NCBI RefSeq assembly: GCF_023078275.1
Contig: NC_062971.1
Coordinates: 7,378,001-7,442,000, forward strand
Length of the DNA: 64,000 nt
Origin: Leguminivora glycinivorella
Lineage: Eukaryota > Arthropoda > Insecta > Lepidoptera > Tortricidae
Direction: 5' to 3'
Shown here: one piece after another, positions 45,698 to 58,300 of the stretch
Numbering within the stretch: position 1 is the first letter of the stretch
Layout: every line of letters starts with the position of its first letter
Notes under the pieces: model-generated
Databases searched by the model: none
What the model was told of the DNA's origin: nothing
Seen by the model: the letters and a program-made list of their open reading frames with translations, nothing else
Made by a program: the position numbers and the translations under genes

Positions 45698-45805
45698 AGC
45701 ATGGTCGCGCGATAGACGATAAAATATCAGGCACTATCGCACTATTAGTAAGTGCGATAGGGACGGCCAGATGTTTTATCATTTATCGCGCGACCATACT
45801 TGCCT
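45698..45805. repeat. GGTCGCGCGATA palindrome
   Basis: TGGTCGCGCGATAGACGATA is mirrored by TATCATTTATCGCGCGACCA around AAGTGCGATAGGGACGG. It is the third copy, outside the 794-bp element. Confidence 0.7.
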
Positions 45806-45904
45806 GCCAGTACTTCATTTCAAACTGAGAACTCGCGGTTAGACAAAAACTAGAGTACATAAGGATGTACTCGATGACATAAGGTATAGTATAGGTACCT
45901 ACAG

Positions 45905-46170
45905 GTAATAAATAAAAATAAAATAAATAAATATTATAGGACATTCTTACACAGATAGACTGAGGCCCACGGTAAGCTCAAGAAGGCTTGTGTTGTGGAT
46001 ACTCAGACAACGATATATATAATATATAAATACTTATATACATAGAAAACATCCATGACTGAGGAACAAATATCTGTGCTCATCACACAAATAAATGCCG
46101 GGATTCGAACCCGGGACCGCGGCGCAGCAGGCAGGGTCACTACACTCACTACCGACTGCGCCAGACCGGT
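45905..46170 (-). mobile_element. tRNA-derived SINE
   Basis: On the minus strand, a tRNA-like head with B-box GGTTCGAATCCC (around 46095..46110) is followed by a body (TGTGATGAGCACAGATATTTG, GTCTGAGTATCCAC) and an ATTTATT-rich tail. A second copy with the same body is at 63460..63690. Confidence 0.8.
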
Positions 46171-46409
46171 CGTCATATATGACTATTGTCAAGAGGGCGC
46201 TGTTATTTTGATGTATGAATGCTGCTATTTTGATGTATGTAAGAAAATAGTTGTAATAAAATTCCGCATCTATTTCTGGTAAGGCTTTACCTACTTCGCT
46301 CGATCGTTCGATACATCTTTCCGTGTCCGTCTCTATACCTTTGTAGTAGAGCCAATAGCTATAAATACACAATTAGAAAAAGCATCTCTGACATGTCGGC
46401 TGTCACTAT

Positions 46410-46951
46410 ACAGGGTGCCCGGTAATTAATGGACAACCTTTTAACCACCAAGAGGGCACCTTATACTGGTCCAGAAAATCGACTTTTAGGTTTAGTAAAA
46501 GACGCCTGGTTTTCGAGATTTTTACACTTTTTAAAATTTTAGGTAGTATTAAAATTTAAAAAATTGTGAAAATCTCGAAAACCAGGCGACTTCTACTAAA
46601 CCTTTTTTTGACCAGTATAAGGTGCCCTCTTGGTGGTTAAAAGGCCTGTCACCTGGTTTTCGAGATTTTCACACTTTTTAAAATTTTAATACTACCTAAA
46701 ATTTTAAAAAGTGTGAAAATCTCAAAAACCAGGCGACTTTTACTAAACCTTAATGTCGGTTTTCTGGACCACTATAAGGTGCCCTCTTGGTGGTTAAAAG
46801 GTTGTCCATTAATATCCATTGAAATTTTAAAAAGTGTGAAAATCTCGAAAACCAGGCGACTTTTACTAAACCTTAAAGTCGATTTTCTGGACCAGTATAA
46901 GGTGCCCTCTTGGTGAATAAAAGGTTGTCCATTAATTACCGGGCACCCTGT
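46410..46951. mobile_element. 542-bp TIR element of repeated inverted modules
   Basis: ACAGGGTGCCCGGTAATTAA at the left is exactly mirrored at the right. Inside, AAAATCTCGAAAACCAGGCG and AGGTGCCCTCTTGGTG recur in alternating orientations, as if an arm had been copied several times. Confidence 0.85.
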
Positions 46952-47084
46952 ATAATAAACCTAAAAAATTAGCGAGGTTCAAAGATGCAGATTAACATCA
47001 TGAAACGATTGATCGATAGGTTCAAGTTTAGTAGGCAGCCCATAAGTACAAATGTTCGATTCTACTGACATAACATAGTTGGTT

Positions 47085-47345
47085 TACTAGAAGAGTTTAC
47101 TAGAGAATTCAAACAAATATCAAACATACCTTTGCACTTCGCACACACTATGTAGGTAATAGTTGTAAAGATAATATACAAATTATTAGCACTTTGATCG
47201 TCCGTCTAGGTTATTTACTAAGTTTTGTTTACACACGCGGATTTATCTCACCATGTCTGGCTGCTACGCAGTTAATAGAAGAACTACAGTTTGGAGGCCA
47301 AATTCATACTTTATTTGGCAGTTATCAAACGAGCGAAGAGATGTT
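47085..47345. other. Conserved UGT-unit spacer block, C unit
   Basis: TGCACTTCGCACACA, CGGATTTATCTCACCATGTC and CTTTATTTGGCAGTTA match the A and B blocks, more diverged. It marks the right end of the recognisable UGT duplication. Confidence 0.45.
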
Positions 47346-47990
47346 ATTTATAGTACATTCAACTTTTTACATTCGGATTTTTTTAAACTGAACTCGAGAA
47401 CTTTACTGCTTAGCTAAATGTTTTCTAATTGTAATTAGAAATCATAATAAAACGTACGTACGTTTATCCATATAATTACATACGTATATGGATTATGGAT
47501 AGACGTATTTTTGTTGAATCATGACGGTGCGAGGTAGCTTTCGGCGAATGCGAGTTCTAAGTTCGGGGCGAGCTACTACGACTACGTAGTTATCAACTTA
47601 TCAGCCACTGAAACAACGTGTCCATCAGCATCCAGTACCCCAAGCGGCTCGCTGCGCCGCGAAAACCACGTTCTTACTGCTACTTTAAAAGCCCGTAGTA
47701 CGGCAAAACCTAGGATTTATCGGTAAAAGCAGATCCGTCGGTTATAAACAGTCTAAAGACCAATTGGCGACTTTGGATCACTTATTCGAGAATCTTATTA
47801 GGCGTGCTAGATCGATCACTAACCTGGGAATGAGTGCAATCATCAGGTATGACAGACAAATCGCGCAACCGACGCATCGAGTTAGAGTCCGGCGCGGGCC
47901 TTAGATTACTCTACCAAGTTATCGTGGCCCACAACATTGAGTTGACATCTCAAATCTCAATTTGAAGAACCGACGCACCACGATCGCGAC
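47346..47990. other. Unassigned spacer
   Basis: Moderately GC-rich from about 47520. No gene, domain or paired ends were recognised. Confidence 0.3.
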
Positions 47991-48896
47991 TAGAGATGAG
48001 TAACTACCCAGGTAAATACCCGACGGTGGGTATTTACCGGGTAAATACCCGATATTTACCTACCCGCGGGTAAATACGCGGGTATTTTCATTTTTCTTCC
48101 AAATTTGACGTTTTTAAATGGTGTTTGGGCTAAAATAGATTAATTTAAGTCAGTCTTTGTAATTGTACACATAATGTTTATTCAAATTGGGAACGAATAG
48201 GTTGCTATGAGATAAAATGTGATTTTAGTGTATCACTCTAACTATAAAAATCGTGTAATATCATTCTCTGACATACGGAAATAATTTCAAATGCTTTTAG
48301 TATAAATTATAAGTTTGATAAATTAAAACTGTAAATAAAAATATGTGAATAAAAATATTAAAAAAAAAAATCTTTTTCAAGCTCATAACTCATACATAGT
48401 ATATTTTATGACAAAAATACATGTAAACTTTTTTGTAGGAAATTGTGTCTACTTTAGTTCGTACATACAATACTTTTCGATATTAATGATAGTTTCCATG
48501 AAATATGAAAAAAATACATTTTACCCCCCCCTAACCCCACCATAACACCCTCCAACCAGTACTAGGAAGTTTATCTTTATCGTATAAATACGACTAATTA
48601 ATACAATCTAAAAAGCACACATAAAACATATTTTTTTAATTATTTTTAAAAATATACATTAAAACTTCTGTAAACTTAATTGTCTATTTGACTGAACAGT
48701 TTTGTTTTAAATTGTGTATAAAAATTACAACCACTAACTTAGTATTTATCTCCAATTTAACACAAATCAGCATGTCCAACATGAAATGAATCTACCCGTC
48801 AATTTGAGTAGATACGGGTAAATACCGGGTAGATAGGTATTTACCGGGTAAATACCTGGGTGGGTAGATTGGGTATTTACCCACGACCCATCTCTA
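47991..48896. mobile_element. hAT-like element, 906 bp, TSD ATCGCGAC
   Basis: Ends TAGAGATGAGT and ACCCATCTCTA, with exact ATCGCGAC at 47983..47990 and 48897..48904. The subterminal regions are full of GGTAAATACCCG-type words in both orientations. The A/T-rich interior has no transposase, so it is non-autonomous. Confidence 0.88.
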
Positions 48897-49889
48897 ATCG
48901 CGACCGCATGAATGACCCAATAATTAGGTACCAATCCGAAGTAAAACCTAGGATTTAGCCAACCAACGGCGGTAAAAGCCCGAAGAGACCGTAATTATTA
49001 CATTTCGGTTTTTTACCGATTGGTGTCACTGGTTTTAATGGTTTTTGGTGGATACTTAGTAAATAGAAATACATAATACCTACAGTGAAGTCCTATTTTT
49101 ATGACATGTTAACGGATTATCGATTAACTTTAACTTCCGTTAAATCTACCGAAATGTATCGCTTTAACGATTAACGAAGTTAACTTCTTAAGTAACGGAT
49201 TAACGATTATCGAAGTTAACTATTTGATTAACGGTGCCCAGCACAGATGTCATATATACCATAGATCAAGCAAACGTATCTACTTAGCGTGTCAAATGAA
49301 CTCAGTGAAATCCACTGATCGCAGCTTGCAGCTTTCGGGCGTCAATTTTTGTAAGTTGAAGTCAACCAAAACGTAAAAAATGCCACTGAAAACCTCAACA
49401 GCCCATATGTATGAGTCATACTGAGCAATATTTACTATGGAACCAACCTCGAAATTACAAAAAAAAACTGTTTCTTACATTTTGGTTGTACGATCTTGAA
49501 ATTTTCGGGATTTCGAGATTGGTCCCATAGTAAAAGTTGATCAGTATGACCTATACCTATGTGGTGTGTACGAAATAATATACCTACTCGTAAGGTTTTT
49601 AGACTCGGTACATTTTTACACAGACAAATCTTTTTATTAAAATATTTCATTAAGTACCTACTCAGTAAATTATACCTACCGCGCTGGAGACAAGGTATAA
49701 TTATTTAGAACCAGTTATCTTGATTACAATCAGGTTTAAGTTCAAGGTGAGGACAATTTAGATGGGTAATCAACTATTTACACCGTAGGTACTATTTATT
49801 ATTAACAATAACTTTGACCTCTAAACATGCCAACTGACATATTTAACGCAGATTTAATGAGATAACCATTTTTTTTTCAATTGATTAAA

Positions 49890-50045
49890 TTATCCCAAGG
49901 CCGGGGTAGGCCAAAAATGAGATGGTGGAAAGACCTGGACTCATTTTGTGGCGACTGGCAGGGGAGCATGCAGAAAGCCGTGATCAGTGGCGGAAAACAG
50001 GAGAGGCCTTTGCCCAGCAGTGGCAGCATCATAATATAGGCTATT
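49890..50045 (+). mobile_element. RTE-type LINE 3' end remnant
   Basis: Translation in two frames gives GRPKMRWWKDLDSF and QWRKTGEAFAQQW, typical of the last residues of RTE reverse transcriptase. It is frameshifted. Confidence 0.65.
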
Positions 50046-50960
50046 TAAAAAAAATCGGTTCTATTTCGGGCGTTGTCTTGTCACACAGAAGGACAGGTGT
50101 AGATATGTAGGTATCCTTAATCGAATCAGCGGCGTCAGCGTGACCGATTCATATAATTCGAGTATCTGACACGTTTTTAATAAGCGTACGAAAATGACTC
50201 AACTCAACGCGTCAGTTGATAAACAAGACTTAAAAGTACCTAATCAAAATTATGGAAACGAATTATATCGAGTATAATGAATTTACAATCCGAACCGTAA
50301 CCGAAGACAATAAAGTTATTAAGTAATACAGTTATAAATATGCTTCCGTATATATTAAAGAAATTATGGTTTTCATTTTAAAAAGGCGGGCGGTTCCTGA
50401 GCCTTGATGATAAGTAAAAAATAGGTATTGTAAATAAAAAAATAATTGTAAAAAATGTATGTATTTAAAAATCGGTGGTGTATTATAACAGTTTCTTGAT
50501 TAGGGATAATCATGAATCACAGATTTTGCTATAGTTATAGTTAAGAATACAGACAAAATAACATCAACAAAATTAACCCAATTTTAATTTTATTCTACGA
50601 ACAACTATAATGACATGGCAAAAGACATACACTGGGCCCACAATTATATAAGATTAAGAGACCTTACATATCACATTAACATATCTACTGCTTAAACATT
50701 AACAAAGTTCAAATCAAAAATCTCATCATACTGAATGCAAAAAAAAGGCTATGCTTCGACAATTAGTGTGTCTAGTTATTAAGCATACCTTTCAACTCTA
50801 AAATAACTAGGTACTCTATCTAATACTGAATACATATCAATAATCATTTGAAAGATAATGTCAGATCAACTGAACAATATTATACTCTCCCGACATCCAA
50901 TTCAATCATTTATCGAACAAGTCAACGCATGAAACTAACAGATTTAGCCATAATGCGTTA
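50046..50960. other. A/T-rich spacer, nothing recognised
   Basis: No reading frame of note, no paired ends, and no similarity to other parts of the window were noticed. Confidence 0.3.
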
Positions 50961-50968
50961 ATCTTAAT

Positions 50969-51466
50969 CACAGACCAACCCCTATAGACATCCATTACAA
51001 GACGACTCGCGGTCGCCAGCCTTCCTAGTATTTGCACTGATATAAGCGCGGGCGCTCGCCGTGCCCGATCAGTAGCGACCAAGTAACAGACCCGAAAGCA
51101 GCGCGTGTTTTTCGCAGTAAAAAAATTGAAAAAGGGTATTTTGATGTCTTTAAGATGTCCACCTGTAGTGTGAAATGGTGTGGAAAGGTAACAAGAAGCT
51201 CAAATTTAAAAACAGACGTCATTACATTCCACATAAAAGTCATATTTATAATTTATTCAGAGCCGGCATAGGTCAACTTACATTGGCCACTTACGCGTCA
51301 GTAGAGGGACAGTCCCTTTCATCTGGCGCGACTGCCCGCCGTCCTTGAAACGGCCAATCACAGCGCGCTTAACACATTCCCCGCCCGCTCCTCGCACCCC
51401 TGGCACTGGTGACTCGTATCGCGAACAAAATATACAAAATTGCTACTCTATAGGAGGTTCTCTGTG
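50969..51466 (+). mobile_element. CACAGA-family element, 498 bp, TSD ATCTTAAT
   Basis: CACAGACCAACCCC to GAGGTTCTCTGTG, with ATCTTAAT at 50961..50968 and 51467..51474. It supplies the empty site for the inner insertion in 41499..42597. Confidence 0.88.
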
Positions 51467-51488
51467 ATCTTAATAGTTTAAAGTCTTA

Positions 51489-51630
51489 CCGCCTTATTCA
51501 TAAACGTACTCTAAAGTTATCAAGCCGATAAAGTTCGTTTGTCCTTTTCTATCACACCAATACGTCGGAAAGGGACAAACAAACTTTATCAGCTTGATAA
51601 CTTTAGTGTAGGTACGTTTACAATAAGGGG
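51489..51630. mobile_element. 142-bp MITE, TTATTCATAAACG family
   Basis: Shares its length and inner words (AGTTATCAAGCCGATAAAGT, ACACCAATACGTCGGAAAGG) with 34494..34637. It is preceded by TTA. Confidence 0.75.
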
Positions 51631-51937
51631 TTTAGCATGTTATCAGATCTTTTTTAAGGAGTTATATTATTCAAGTTAATTTATGTTTCAAATTTGAATT
51701 CTGGTTTCATATAAACAGATGTATAGACGATTTTAGTATCACATAGTTCCAAAAACTCCACATTATCGCAGTAAAAAATAAAACAGATAACATATAGTTA
51801 GTTAAAGATAATCAGATTTAGTTTTGATCTAGAAACAGTTCGTATTAATTGAGGTTCTATCGTACCTTATCACCAAATCAAGGTTTATCGATAAACATGT
51901 TGTTTGTTTATGATGCAACATTTTTTATCATAAATTG

Positions 51938-52162
51938 CCCGGTCCACACAGAGCGAGGCAAGCGCAGCTTCGTGCCCAGGGGGGTCACGTCACGTGGTCT
52001 ATTTGTATGGCCAAGGCTTCCTCGAGGCCCGTCGTGAGGCAATTTCCTCGCGAGGCAAGCGTGCTATTTAGACGTGCTTCCGCCGAGCTACGTCTAAATT
52101 GGACGTTGCCGTGTGAGCACATTGCCTCGCGACATGCCTCGCTCTGTGTACACCCGGCTTAT
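51938..52162. mobile_element. 225-bp TIR element near the Msh6 3' end
   Basis: ACACAGAGCGAGGCAAGCG on the left is mirrored by GACATGCCTCGCTCTGTGTA on the right, with further GCCTCGCGAGG words inside. Confidence 0.6.
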
Positions 52163-52184
52163 TAGGTACGAGTCTAGATTTATC

Positions 52185-52190
52185 TTTATT
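52185..52190 (-). terminator. Candidate Msh6 poly(A) signal
   Basis: AATAAA on the minus strand, about 115 bp beyond the TAA of Msh6. Just past it lies a 225-bp TIR element, which would limit the 3' UTR. Confidence 0.4.
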
Positions 52191-52304
52191 CTACAGCAAA
52201 ACATGTATATTTGTAAAACAGAAAATTCCATTCGAGGGCTTAAAATTGACTTAATGAATCTCAAAAAATCATAAAAACACATTTTATCAAAACAAAATCA
52301 TTTT

Positions 52305-55300
52305 TTAAATGCTCAAGGCCGCTAGTAGTTCCCTAATCTGTTTCGCATCCTCCATTTTGACAATATCCCTAAAGGCCCGCACGCAAGTCGCCTCCTTTTC
52401 TAGATTCTTCGATATCTGGTGCGCCCTGCGCGTTATATCCTTCGGTATGCCGGCGAGACGCGCCGCGTTGAAGCCGTAGGACTTCGGACACGCGCCGGGA
52501 GACAGCTTGTAGAGGAAGGTGATGGTCTCCTCGGGGATATCGTCGCTGTCCGCTGTGGACTCGTCGGTTTCCACCATGCACGCCTGGTTGGTAATGGAAA
52601 AACTCGTTATTTGGTATATAAAATGTAGATATTTAAAAAAATGTTGATGTGAAACCACTTTTTGAGGCGAGAAAGTAATTTGTACTCAGCTAGTTTGCCT
52701 CACACGCCCGTCGTTATGGCGGTCCCAGTCTGTACTCACCATGTGTCCCAACACAACTCCCGGGTGCGACGCCAGGTGGTGCACGAGAGAGTGGTAGTGC
52801 GTAGAGAACACCACGCGGCACCCGCGCTCGGCTAGCTCCACGCACACACCCGACGCTATGGCGGTTCCGTCATAGGTTGATGTGCCGCGACCTAGAGAAA
52901 AAAGCATTTTATTGTATTGTAGCGTTATGGTTTACTCGTAGCTTAACAACGAGCCAAATAAACATGGCTCCCAATTTTCGATTGTTCTATACTTAAAGCA
53001 CATTTACTATATGGTAGGGGTCAAAAGTAACCTGTAGCAGTCGCCGGTTTGGAAATACTTACAGTTAAGGCCTGACCAGAAATATATCGTCACTACTTTG
53101 AAAAAAATCTCGTATCACACGCTGCTCCTCAAAGTTAAAACGCAGTAAGTCTATATGCATTCCATACATACTTACTACAATTTTCTTTTCATTGACAGAC
53201 GAAGATACAAGTTGTTTTAAAAGTAGTGACGATATGACTACGCGCCATGTTGCGGAATTTCATTAGAACTATTTTCCTCATACTAAACTGAACTGTCACT
53301 CCATACATCAGAAACAGCGCCCTCCTGACAATAGTCATATATTTCTGGTCGGGATTTAGTTTTCGGTTTCGCTCAATATATATCTCAAGGATCAATAGAG
53401 TAATTCCTGAAAAGTATGTACATTTGGATCACGTCTCAGATTTTGATAAAAATTGGTAGGCTGATAGAGTCCATGATGCTGAGCAAGATCCACTAGGTTT
53501 CCCAAAATGTCCCAGATAGTTTGTATGAAACCTTCCTTTTTTTGTTACCAGATTGCTTTACATTTTCGGTAACAAAGAATGGAACTGATAGTAAAACTTA
53601 CCAAGTTCATCCAACAGCACCAAAGAGTGAACTGTAGCATGTTTCACTATGGCAGCTGTCTCGTTCATTTCCACAAGGAAAGTGGATTGTCCCGATAGGA
53701 TGTCATCGGCCGCGCCGAGACGCGTGAACACGCGGTCCACTAGGCTTAGGCTGCATTCTGATGCCGGGACGTATGAGCCCTGGAATTGACGTTTAATTAT
53801 AGTAAAGCTCGATCATTTTATGACGTATCAAATAGTTTCAGAATATTTTGTGCGGTCTTATTTCCTCTCGGGCGCACTGCAGCACGAAATATGCAAATAT
53901 TTATAACAAATACATATCTCACGCTGTTCTCAAAGTTAAAACGGTGCGTTCTCCTCTTTTCATTGACAGGAGCACAAGCAAAAGTAGTGACGAAATATTT
54001 ATAACCTTTTTGTTTTGTTATTTGACGTTTAATGTCAAGCGAAATAAAATGTCGAATCGAACGTCTTACTAGACGCTTACCTTAACGTCTATTGCCGACG
54101 ATTTATGGTGTAAATTCGAGAAGCACCTTTTTCGATGACTTAGACGGTTCCTTAACAGCTTAGATGATTACAAAATTAGCTGTATCTTGGAACTTTTTAA
54201 AAACCTTGAAACTAGGAACCTCTTACCAAGTGCGCTAATACAGTGAGCAGTCCTAACTGCCTCATGAGTGTAGACTTGCCGCCCATATTCGGCCCCGTCA
54301 GTAGAAGAAGTGCCGCATCTCCGCCTAGAGTCGTGTCGTTCGGGATGAACTCCGCGACGGGTATGCACGGGTGCCGCCCGTCTACTATGGTTATGAAGGG
54401 CTGCAATAAAAACTATTGTTAATACGAGAATAGAATTTTATAAGGAAAAAGAACAAGTACATGCTACGACAGTGCACTCATTAGCGGGCGTTGATCCTAC
54501 AACAGTTGCTACAAACAAAGACATATATAACTCCGTATAGACAGATAAAGTCTAAGAAAAAAACGTACCTCAGTAGTACCGTACAGAAAAAGGTACGGTG
54601 GCCTAGATGGCATTACACTTTGTGGGTACGCTAAGCTAGATGGCGCTAATATTAATATTTGACATTTTAACACATATCAAGCTAAGAATAAGGACCAAAT
54701 TGTCAAAACTGAGGTTCAAAAGTTTTAAGCCTGTGTCAAGAGATGGCAGTCTATGCACTGTGATTACACATTTGACAGTAACTCTCTATAATACTCAATC
54801 CTCTTTGCTACAAAATTTGAAGGTTGAGAGCTCAAAACTTAAGGATGTCAGGGTCACGCGTGAAAATGTCTCATTTGCTTCATGTCCAATGGCAGTAGTC
54901 CAGTAGTATTTCTTAGACTACCACACACTGCACGATAAATTCATTTCAAGTCAGAAGTCACTACACTGCACGGCGGCGTACCTATAGGCGTGATTGCTCA
55001 GGTCCAAAGAGGATTGAGTATTATAGAGAGTTACTGTCGAAGTGAAATGTGTAATCACAGTGCATAGACTGCCATCTCTTGACACAGGCTTAAAACTTTT
55101 GAACCTCAGTTTTGACAATTTGGCCCATATTCTTACCTTGGTATGTGTTAAAATGGCAAATATTAATATTAGCGCCATCTAGCTGAGCGTACCCAAAGGT
55201 GTAATGCCATCTAGGCCACCGTACCTTTTTCTGTATGGTACCGAGGTACGTTTCTTTCTTAGACTTTATCTGTATATGTCTTTGCTCAGGTCTTAAAGAA

Positions 55301-58300
55301 CTTATTTAATGTTGTCTCACCTTTTGCTCCGGATCGAACGTTACACTCGGCAGACACACATCTCCGCTCTGCTGCCTCGCAAACTCTGCTAAAGCCAGTA
55401 GTATGTCTAAAACCGCCACACACTGCACAGCGGCGTCCCAATACGCGTGGTTACTGGAAAACTTCTCGAACATTCGACGACTCAGATCTTTTAAAACGTC
55501 GCGCTTTTGCTCTTCGGCTGCCGTCATACGGGCTAAGAGATCCTGAAATTATAATATACAATGGGTGAAATCACGAAATAGCGGCGTTTCATGATATGCC
55601 TAGGAATTTCATGATCTGCTTAAACGTCACTGGGCAAATCGTTAAACGGTGAGTGTTGAACGATATGGCGAATGTTACTAAGCCAAATCATGATTTGGCG
55701 CCGTTTCACGATATGCCTAGGAATCTCGTGATCTGGCGGATTCTTCGTTCGGCCGCCGACATACATAATCCATACTACACCGTGTTTTTTGAATTCCGTT
55801 AACTTTAAGGGAAGGTTCTTTACGTCAAATACAATTAATTTCTCTAAGAAACTAACGTCCTAACTAGGGTTTGCAATCCGGATATTCGAATATCCGAATT
55901 ATTCGAATATCCGCCAATATTTTTATCCGAAAATATTCGAATAATCCAAGTGAAATTATCCGGATAAACGGATAATTTCTATAAACATTATTTTTTATTT
56001 ATAAGTAATATATTTAATAGATAGACGTTACTGAAACCAATTTTGATCAATTCTTAATACGGACAATGTTATTGCTAACAAGTTAACACCTATTTATCTT
56101 CAAAATCAAACTAATATTTACAAAACAAAGAAAGCATTCGTGGACAAGAAGTAAGCAGAATGCCTCACCCCACGCACTCAGTTCTTATCAAATATTCAAT
56201 TAATTGGATGATTAAAAAAAAACAGAAAAACGTTCAAGTATTATTTTTTAATATGAAAACGTTACCCCAACCTACTTTCATTACTGCTAATAGCTAACGT
56301 GAAGTTATCTGTAAAACCGTACTTAATAAGGGAGATTTATACCTAGATTTCCTGGTCCCTTGTTTTTTTGAAATTGAAATTTAGTGCCTCACTCCGAATT
56401 TAGCTGTTATCAGTTCCATGGCAATTTAGTACGCCAGAATTCCCTCCACTTCACTAATAAATATAAGGCATTTTTCTTTTAAGTCCTTAGTTACATGAAT
56501 ACACAAAAATCGGTCTAATTACTACTTATACTTTGAAATCTTAGTCGATCTACTGATCAGCTTGGAAACTAAAACCCATAAAATCGCTGCCGAGCAATTT
56601 GAGGCGTTTTGGATTTGAATATTTAAATAAGTTCGCCTTTGTACCTCCTCCTTCTTCATTATTTAAAATTTTATGTCTTGTATATTTTATGTTGGTGGTA
56701 CAATAAAGAATTTACTTACTTACTTATTTATCACCTCTCCCCTTCCATTGGTACTTTGGTACCAGCCACTGTGCAACTAAGGTCTAAAATGATCCACACC
56801 TGGATAGGAAGTGTCTTCGACTAATTGGTCTTCTCTTTTTTTGGTTATTCTGTTTTGAACGAGTACCTATATCTTTCCTCATTCCTGTTCTAAGACCCTA
56901 ACTAGGACGCTTTTGTTTAGAGCCTACGAAAAGAGTTTTCAACTTTTTATATTAAGTATCCGATCCGGTCCAAGATGGCATCTGGTACGGGCGTAGGCAT
57001 TTATGCAAATGACTAGTGACTACAGTGGTAGTATCAGCATGGGCAATTATGCCACTGTCTTTCAAGCCGAGACATACGCAATAATTACCTGTGTACATAA
57101 GAATATAGTTAGACAAACCCAAGAAAAGAATATCTATATACTCAGCGACAGTCTTCTTAAAGCCTTCAGAAAGCCTTCACATCGCCCAGAGTTGACTCTA
57201 GACTGATATTAAACGGCATCCAAGCTCTTAACAAGCTTGGAAGGCAAAACAAGGTGCAACTGGTATGGATACCGGGGCACGAAGGCTTCATTGGCAATGA
57301 AAATGCTGATGAACTTGCCAAGGCCAGGTCTGAAGACAACGTCACAAGGAACCATTAAAACGGCTATGAAAGACCATACAAAGGCTAATCACCAAAAAGA
57401 GTGGGATGCCCTGGTAGGTCTGAAGCATTCAAAGCTCTTTATGCGGAGGGTAGAATCTGGATGCAGCAAAAAGCTAGGAAAGCTAGGCAAAAGACAACTA
57501 CCCATGAGCCTCATCATCCGATACGTGGAGATGGTCGAGTAGGTCCTGAATAGCTGAAGGATCGAAGGGGGTAATTGCACAAAAGATCCCGATGGGTCGA
57601 AGTGTATCCGGAAGGGCCCCCGCAGATTTAAGATAAGATGAGTATCCGATCCGATCGAGCGAAGGACCGACTCCTATACATTCTCGAAATCATTCAAGGC
57701 GCCATCTTTGATTTTTGCCTTTGACATCCTTCCTATATCCGATATCGGATCGGATAATATGACAACCCTATAACCATCATCATATCCAATGATGTTGTCC
57801 CACGTTCCACTCTACAGAAGCCATCTGAATAGCTGAAGGATCGAAGGGGGTAATTGCACAAAAGATCCCGATGGGTCGAAGTGTATCCGGAAGGGCCCCC
57901 GCAGATTTAAGATAAGATGAGTATCCGATCCGATCGAGCGAAGGACCGACTCCTATACATTCTCGAAATCATTCAAGGCGCCATCTTTGATTTTTGCCTT
58001 TGACATCCTTCCTATATCCGATATCGGATCGGATAATATGACAACCCTATAACCATCATCATATCCAATGATGTTGTCCCACGTTCCACTCTACAGAAGC
58101 CATCCTCTCTACCATCCATTTCCAAGGTAAAGGTGTTGTCAGAAAAACTTCTCGTTATACCTAACACTAGTGATGTGCAAGTTGCGGAAACTTTCCAAAA
58201 AAATCTTAAATTTCTTGAAAAATTCACGAAACTTTCACGAAAAAGAGAATTTAAATTTATGAAATGGAAAGTTTCCATCCATACAATTGTCCATAGAAAG

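Noticed and set aside
46080..46130. tRNA gene (B-box GGTTCGAATCCC)
   Set aside because: No cloverleaf could be completed, and the same body and A/T tail recur at 63460..63690. It is a tRNA-derived SINE.
54640..55178. Pair of similar proteins on opposite strands in an Msh6 intron
   Set aside because: A consequence of the inverted repeat 54515..55290, with no independent coding evidence.
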